Assembly (NCBI GenBank): GCA_009809945.1
Contig: WTPW01000656.1
Location: 150,416 to 214,415, forward strand
DNA length: 64,000 nucleotides
Direction of reading: 5' to 3'
Source of the DNA: Gigaspora margarita
Taxonomy: Eukaryota > Glomeromycota > Glomeromycetes > Diversisporales > Gigasporaceae
In this document: piece by piece, positions 58,697-64,000 of the stretch
Numbering within the stretch: the first letter of the stretch is position 1
How the letters are laid out: each line of letters begins with the position of its first letter
Made by a program: the position numbers and the translations under genes
The notes under the pieces: generated by a model
Databases searched by the model: none
What the model was told of the DNA's origin: nothing
The model's input: only the letters and a program-made list of their open reading frames with translations

Positions 58697-58927
58697 TCAA
58701 GAAGATAGTTGGGGTAACAAACTGACAAATCCTCTTTTCCCATAGAGTAAAGATTTAATCAAGTCTAATTTTATAAACAAAAAATATAATATTTTTGTAG
58801 ATGAATAGCTACTGGTTGAAATCAAAAGTAAAAAATAGGAAAGAAAGACCAAATGTCCTAATTGTTCAAAAAAAATAAGGCTAAATATCACTATAAGCAT
58901 GAACAATATTCTAAGATTTGCAGTCAT
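58697..58927 (-). CDS. Small hydrophobic frame with signal-like N-terminus, doubtful
   Basis: The 76-codon frame begins MTANLRILFMLIVIFSLIFF, which looks like a signal peptide or membrane anchor, and continues with a second hydrophobic run. At this AT content hydrophobic frames arise by chance, so the call is weak. No family recognised. Confidence 0.15.
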   Translation of the reverse strand: MTANLRILFMLIVIFSLIFFEQLGHLVFLSYFLLLISTSSYSSTKILYFLFIKLDLIKSLLYGKRGFVSLLPQLSS

Positions 58928-59751
58928 TGGAATAAAAATAGAAAAGAGAAATCAAAGAAATAGAATTTTAATATTTTTACGTATTTGTAAAATTTTAATT
59001 ATCATGTTTTATTGAATATGTTTTATAATAAAATTTATTATATTAAAATATATAAAAACACTGCTTGCTGATTTCCTCTGTCAAATCTTATAAAATTTGA
59101 ATAACTAGATCCAATTTCATGATGATAACAAAGAAATATTTGAGGTTTGCCCTAATTAAAAATTTATTAGTTTAAAAATACAATTATAAATTAAATTATT
59201 ATTAGCTACTAATTTATAATTGTATATTTATACTAGGGAATCAAAAACTGATGTAAGTTTGAAGCATAAAATTTAAAATAAAATTATAGTATAATAAAAA
59301 AATTTTATTTTATTAATGAATAATTTTTTTTATAACTTATAGTACTACATATCAATCCAAATTTGATCAGTATTACTGTTTACTAATCAAATAACCAGTT
59401 TGTTGATTAAATAGTCTTGTAATCACATATCATGCATGCGAACAGACATTCTTTTTCAAAGTTACATTTTTGATTTGTTTGTAGTATGTGCATCAAAATT
59501 GTAACTTGTGATGTATCAATAATATAATTTTTGTTATACTCTTACTCATCCATTAAAGGTTCTTCGCTCACTCTGAACCAATTAGAGTCAGATAACTTGC
59601 TCATTCTGTTATGATCAAAGACAAAAATATTCAACAAAACTTTGCTATAATTATGAAAATTCTACAATTCTATGAATTCATTATTTGTTGAGAATAATGG
59701 ATTTTGCAAGTCTCTATATTATTGCTAAAAAATTTTTTGTAAGTTAATTAA
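58928..59751. other. Intergenic, no gene seen
   Basis: No exon, repeat or element end was recognised. Confidence 0.45.
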
Positions 59752-60228
59752 TGTCAGAATGATGCTAAAATCAGATGATACTGAAATCCACGTGATCATC
59801 ATATCATTAGATTTCCTAAATTTCTAAAAATCATAGAAAAATTGATCTATACTATTTAATTAAAACAATTGAATGGGGTTAGTTAGAGTGGGTTTAATTT
59901 AATACTGTATAAATTGCATCTTGATATTTATATATAAAAGATCTTCTAACTGTATCAAAATCATGACCCTAACCTAAACCTAAATACAAGGCAAATTTTT
60001 TTTTGTTAGTAGTTTTATAGATGCTTTTTGCCTTATAGTTAGAGTTGGGGTTAGGGACACCTTTTTGATACAGTTAGAAGGCCTTTTATATATAGATATC
60101 AAGAATGCATATAGGCATACCAACTGGTTATAGCATTTGATGTAGTGTAGATTGATTGTTTAATTTTCTGAAAGTTTAGAAATTCTAATGATATAAAGAT
60201 CACATAGATTTTAGCATCATTTCCGACA
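59752..60228. mobile_element. Palindromic Mutator-like miniature element, copy B (477 bp)
   Basis: Starts TGTCAGAATGATGCTAAAAT and ends in the inverse of TGTCGGAAATGATGCTAAAA. Interior order follows copy A (27128): ATTGATCTATACTA, CTTGATATTTATATATAAAA, GATCTTCTAACTGTATCAAA and TAACCTAAACCTAAAT, then the inverses. ATTAA stands directly on both sides; a full 9-bp duplication is not clear here. Confidence 0.8.
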
Positions 60229-60479
60229 ATTAATATTCTAAACAAGGTTGAAGAATTCAATTTTGATATGAAATATGAGTTTATTTTGAATCTATGATAA
60301 TTGATAGCAAAACTGAAAACCAACTAATAGTTTGTTTATAATTATAATTTAGAAGTTTGTATTAAAGCAATAAGTTTTTGCTAGAATGCGCAAGGAGTTA
60401 TAGTAGTACTAGATATGTTAATATTATTAATTTTTTAGTTCACAAATTCTCTACCAACAGAGAAAATAGGCTGACATGT

Positions 60480-61060
60480 GTGCTTCAGCGATATTTTATA
60501 TTGGGTTTGAAATAGATGTTTTCAGAAAACTGATAGTGGTAATTGTTTTCTAGTACACCATTGTAAACTTCTCTTTTTAATCTGAAAATTCTTTGGTTAT
60601 TTTCAGTTATAGCTGGATCTTGAATAGGTGCAGTAAAAATTCCAAAAGCAAAAGGATTGGTAAATCATAAGCAGTAGGTTTATTATCAAGAGTAGCAATA
60701 TTTAATCAACATATTGGTTTATAGTAATCTATAATTAATAGATTAAAAAATAAATTATTTATTTTTAAAGAGATTCAGGTTAGTATTCTTTAATATTTGT
60801 TTTTTATTTAGTTTATTGTTTTTGATAAAAAATTATCTTATAATTAGAGCTATTGTTTTTTCTCAGATTTCTTTGATGAGAAAAATAAACTATGTTCAAA
60901 AGGCTTTAAATTTATATTCAATGAATTCATTATTTTTTGTTCTATAGATTGCAGTACCAGCAATATATTCATTAAGATTTGTTATATTTTTGATAAATGA
61001 AATTGCACAAAAGACAGAAGCTATCTTGATATCTTGGTAGAAGGTATATCAGAATAAATT
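60480..61060 (-). pseudogene. Degraded coding remnant, family not recognised
   Basis: On the minus strand, 61050-60900 reads ASVFCAISFIKNITNLNEYI, then TAIYRTKNNEFIEYKFKAF with a shift into EHSLFFSSKKSEKKQ. After a gap, 60705-60490 reads NIATLDNKPTAYDLPI, a shift, and PFAFGIFTAPIQDPAITENN, QRIFRLKREVYNGVLENNYH and YQFSENIYFKPNIKYR. The amino-acid mix is protein-like rather than AT noise, but no domain was identified. At least two shifts. Confidence 0.35.
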
Positions 61061-61149
61061 TGGTAGAAGTATGTAAGAAACAATTTTTTTTGATTTTTTA
61101 ATTTTTGTTTAGGAAGTAGGTTGAATTTTTAAATACTTTTAGTTTTAAT

Positions 61150-61285
61150 ATTCATTAAATATTTGTTAATTATTAATTATAATAATTATTTATTGATTTG
61201 TTACTAAATGCTAGTTTAAATGTTTGTTAATTATTAATTATAATAATTATTTATTGATTTATTACTAAATGTTAGTTAATCGATA
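61150..61285. repeat. Tandem duplication of about 61 bp
   Basis: TTTGTTAATTATTAATTATA, ATAATTATTTATTGATTTGT, TACTAAATGCTAG is repeated directly with two or three changes. Confidence 0.85.
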
Positions 61286-61666
61286 AATAATAATAATTTT
61301 TACAATAATTATTGAACAATCAAGGGACAATTTTTTTAAAATATTATTCATATTATACATAGTAATAATAAGGTTTCATATTATAATTTATATTTAGTTT
61401 ATTAATTGCTTTGCTTTATATTTATTTTGATTAGTGCATATTGTATTTAGATATTGTAATATTATTCAGCAGAGCATGTCTTTAGGTTTTAATTATATTT
61501 TAATTTACTTTTTTTTAGTAATTTAATATTTTATTCAATGCTTTACTATGATCAGTCTATAAAATAAATAAATATTTTATGCTATTTCTATATGATAAAA
61601 TTATTGATCTTATTTTATAAACTAAAATAGTAAATCATTAACTAAAACCATTATTGCTATGTAATC

Positions 61667-61767
61667 AATAACTGCTGTATTTTATGTCCTCCTGATTATT
61701 TGGTAACCCAGCTGTACCAGTTGGGTTACTGTCCAATAATCATCATTCATAAAATATAGCAGTTATT
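61667..61767. mobile_element. Palindromic miniature element, 101 bp
   Basis: AATAACTGCTGTATTTTATG at the left is inverted at the right (CATAAAATATAGCAGTTATT); GATTATTTGGTAACCCA is inverted as TGGGTTACTGTCCAATAATC. The loop is only a few bases. Confidence 0.75.
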
Positions 61768-62479
61768 TTATACTTCGTATACAATAACTATATAGTATTT
61801 GATTATAATTATAATATAATTGAATGGCTAATATAGAGTTCTGTTTTAGTATAATTACATTAAAAATATTATGTGGTTTGATTTAAAAATTATTTTTTAG
61901 AAGTTAATTAATTAAATTTTTTTAGTGACACTATTAAATTTTATTTATTATGTTAAGTTAAAATATTTTCTTCAGTGTTGATATTATGAGAACAAATTTT
62001 ATAAAGTAGTTTGCATGAGGCTATGAAGGCTTTATTTTTATAATTGATATAAATATATTAAGGGTATTAAGTTATATTTGTTAATAAAAGTAAATAAAAA
62101 TAGGTATTAAGTTTGGTTAGGAAAATGGGGTTTAATATTATTTATTATTATAATTATTAATTTATTAATTGCATTTATCATATTTTAATTAAGTTAGGAT
62201 GTGCAGTGTTATTAGACAAAGTTTGTATATTTTTCTTTAAATAGTAAAGCTAAACACAATATTAAGGTTAATTGTAAATCTTTTATTTTAATTGGAGGTT
62301 GTACCAAATTTTCTTTTTATAATAAATAAACTCATTGTCCAGTAGTGAAAAAGGGTTAGTGATAAGTAGGTTATCTTTACTCTTCTTATTAATCTCTTTA
62401 TGCTAGGCTAATATGTGCCTGAGATACAATGAGTAGTTTTTACAAAAATTTTGCTTTTCATGCAATACAAATCTTTTCT
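61768..62479. other. Intergenic, no gene seen
   Basis: AT-rich sequence without recognisable exons or element ends. Confidence 0.45.
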
Positions 62480-62488
62480 TATATAGTA

Positions 62489-62519
<31 letters not shown>

Positions 62520-63251
62520 CCAACTTCGACAGCCTCGCCGATACTTTATTAGAATATATTAAATTGGAGTACATTTTTTGAGAACAAGGGTGCAACTAGC
62601 CACACGTGCACTTTTGGTGCCTAATTTAAGTAGTCCGCCCAAAGGTTCTACACTAGCTGCCATACCTACAACCCAACTACGGAAGTTGTCTATTTAAACC
62701 CTCTGATTCCTACTAACGATCCAACCAATATTTAATTCCAAAGTCCGACATCATTCCACTTCTACTTAAGGAAATCAAGTGCGACCTGTCTGCACCGGTC
62801 TTTAAACCAGAAGGATTACCATTAAACAACCACGTCCCATTTCGTAGTTATTCATGGATTTTCAGTACCGATGCATCTGCATTATACCGACACTTGCAGT
62901 CCGAACTGCTAGGTACCTCCCTTGCCCTTTTAAGGTTCGTTCGAATCCCAGCACTGACCTCTTTTTATGGTAGCACCGTCGGAGATCCTAATCTACCTCC
63001 TTAATCGGGACTTTCCAAATGGGTTTCTGTTTTTTTAGTTCCTTGGATTTGATTGCGCCTGCAAGCTCCCATTCAAGATGGTGGAACCAAGGTTACAGGT
63101 TTCTCACCCAACCGATATTGAGCCACAGTTACCATAACACAGGCCTATTTTTCGATATCTTCGTCAGTGGGATTTGAACTTTGGACCTGCCGCTTGAGGG
63201 TGACAACCTGGCCACTTCTCTAGATCGCCACACCCATATATAGTAAAGATT
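62480..63251 (-). mobile_element. Long tRNA-derived SINE with poly-A tail and 15-bp target duplication
   Basis: TATATAGTAAAGATT stands at 62480-62494 and 63237-63251. The body (62495-63236, 742 bp) on the minus strand starts TGGGTGTGGCGATCTAGAGA, with an A-box-like GATCTAGAGAAGTGGCC and a B-box-like AAAGTTCAAATCCCACT about 40 bases on, and ends in an A tail of about 27 bases. It is much more GC-rich than its surroundings and has no reading frame. A second B-box-like word, CGTTCGAATCCC, lies on the plus strand near 62938. Confidence 0.85.
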
Positions 63252-63555
63252 CATTACTAAAAATTTATCATTAGTTTAGTATTAAATAGCAATTAAGTAC
63301 AACACATTTAACTAAATTAGAAATTTATCATTACACAAACTACCAAATGATTTCAACTTAGCACTAATAAAATATTGTAAGTAATTTTTATTTTTATTGT
63401 CTGAAACAAAGTTTTTTAAACATAGTTTGTGACTTTACTTGTTTATATAGCTTTTATAACTTATATGATTGGTTTAAATCATAATACATTATAGCAAGCA
63501 TATATGGCATTAAAGAAAATATGAGAATAAATGCTTTAATATCAATAAATCAATA

Positions 63556-63809
63556 TATGGGGGTGAGTAAGTAGAAAAGGGACAAATCATTTTTAGTAAA
63601 ATTTTTTTAATTTTTAAATTTAATATCTTAACAACTATTTAATCAAATTTGCTAAAAAATTTTTTTATTTGAATCTTGAAATTATATAGGATTAAAATAA
63701 AAAAAAATTATTAAATTTATTAAGATATTTGTTAAGATATTTAAGTTTAAAGTCAAGAAAACTTTTACTTGAAAAAAATTTGGCTCTTTTCTACTGACTC
63801 ACCCCTATA
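63556..63809. mobile_element. TA-flanked miniature element (254 bp)
   Basis: Ends TATGGGGGTGAGTAAGTAGA and the inverse of TATAGGGGTGAGTCAGTAGA, with TA on both sides. The inner arms carry TTAATATCTTAACAACTATTT and a related inverse. Confidence 0.8.
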
Positions 63810-64000
63810 TACAGATGATATGTTTACTTCTATTAGTACTGTATTGGAAATTTTGCTGGAAAAAGCAAATATTTATATAGTACTATTATTTAAGAATAAA
63901 AAATACAAAATAAATACAATCTAATATTCTATAATTCTAAAAAAAAAATTATTTAAAAATTATATAAACATTTAAACAATAGGATTTATATATGTTCTAT

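Noticed and set aside
1..64000. CRISPR arrays, bacterial operons or phage
   Set aside because: No regular spacer-repeat arrays; introns, LINE and hAT content show a eukaryotic nuclear genome.

Overview
The window is very AT-rich and is eukaryotic nuclear DNA: genes are broken by short GT-AG introns and there are no operons. Several broken genes (BTB-BACK-TLDc, tyrosine-kinase-like kinase, ribonuclease-inhibitor-type leucine-rich repeats) belong to families that are hugely expanded in arbuscular mycorrhizal fungi. With the low GC, the abundant hAT and LINE elements and the short introns, this suggests a Glomeromycotina genome close to Rhizophagus. That assignment is inference from composition and family content, not from a database match.

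Layout. 1-6.4 kb: intergenic, with a 1.4-kb degenerate satellite and small duplications. 6.46-8.14 kb: the only gene that looks intact, an eight-exon gene for a membrane protein of about 340 residues. 8.6-23.1 kb: a nest of transposons. Three long hAT-type elements (9.84-12.37, 13.11-16.23 and 16.62-23.14 kb) carry 8-bp target duplications; the last two hold decayed transposases, themselves interrupted by TA-flanked miniature elements and a tRNA-derived SINE. 23.2-24.8 kb: a BTB-BACK-TLDc pseudogene. 25.3-27.7 kb: a long fold-back element and a Mutator-like palindromic element with a 9-bp target duplication. 28.2-34.8 kb, minus strand: pseudogenes for a Cys/Asn-rich membrane protein, a protein kinase and an LRR protein. 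35.4-39.7 kb: a large inverted duplication surrounding a hAT element and a 522-base assembly gap. 39.97-46.06 kb: a LINE (endonuclease, reverse transcriptase, RNase H, poly-A tail). 46.1-54.7 kb: many small elements, a 326-bp palindromic satellite and more hAT-like elements. 55.4-56.2 kb: a broken coiled-coil gene. 56.5-64 kb: further small elements, low-confidence coding remnants and a second tRNA-derived SINE.

The main discovery is a set of at least eight hAT-like elements. All have termini of the form T/C-A-G-N-G or a close variant and seven have clear 8-bp target duplications. In six of them each terminus runs into its own private microsatellite-like motif (GAACCT, CAAATTTGA, GACCCAACC, TTGGACAAT, GCTGGCTTAGCC, TGAAACC). 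A second theme is miniature elements carrying internal telomere-like TTAGGG tracts. A third is the precise TA-flanked insertion of miniature elements into transposase genes. Very little here works as a host-gene neighbourhood; the window mostly records successive, nested transposition.
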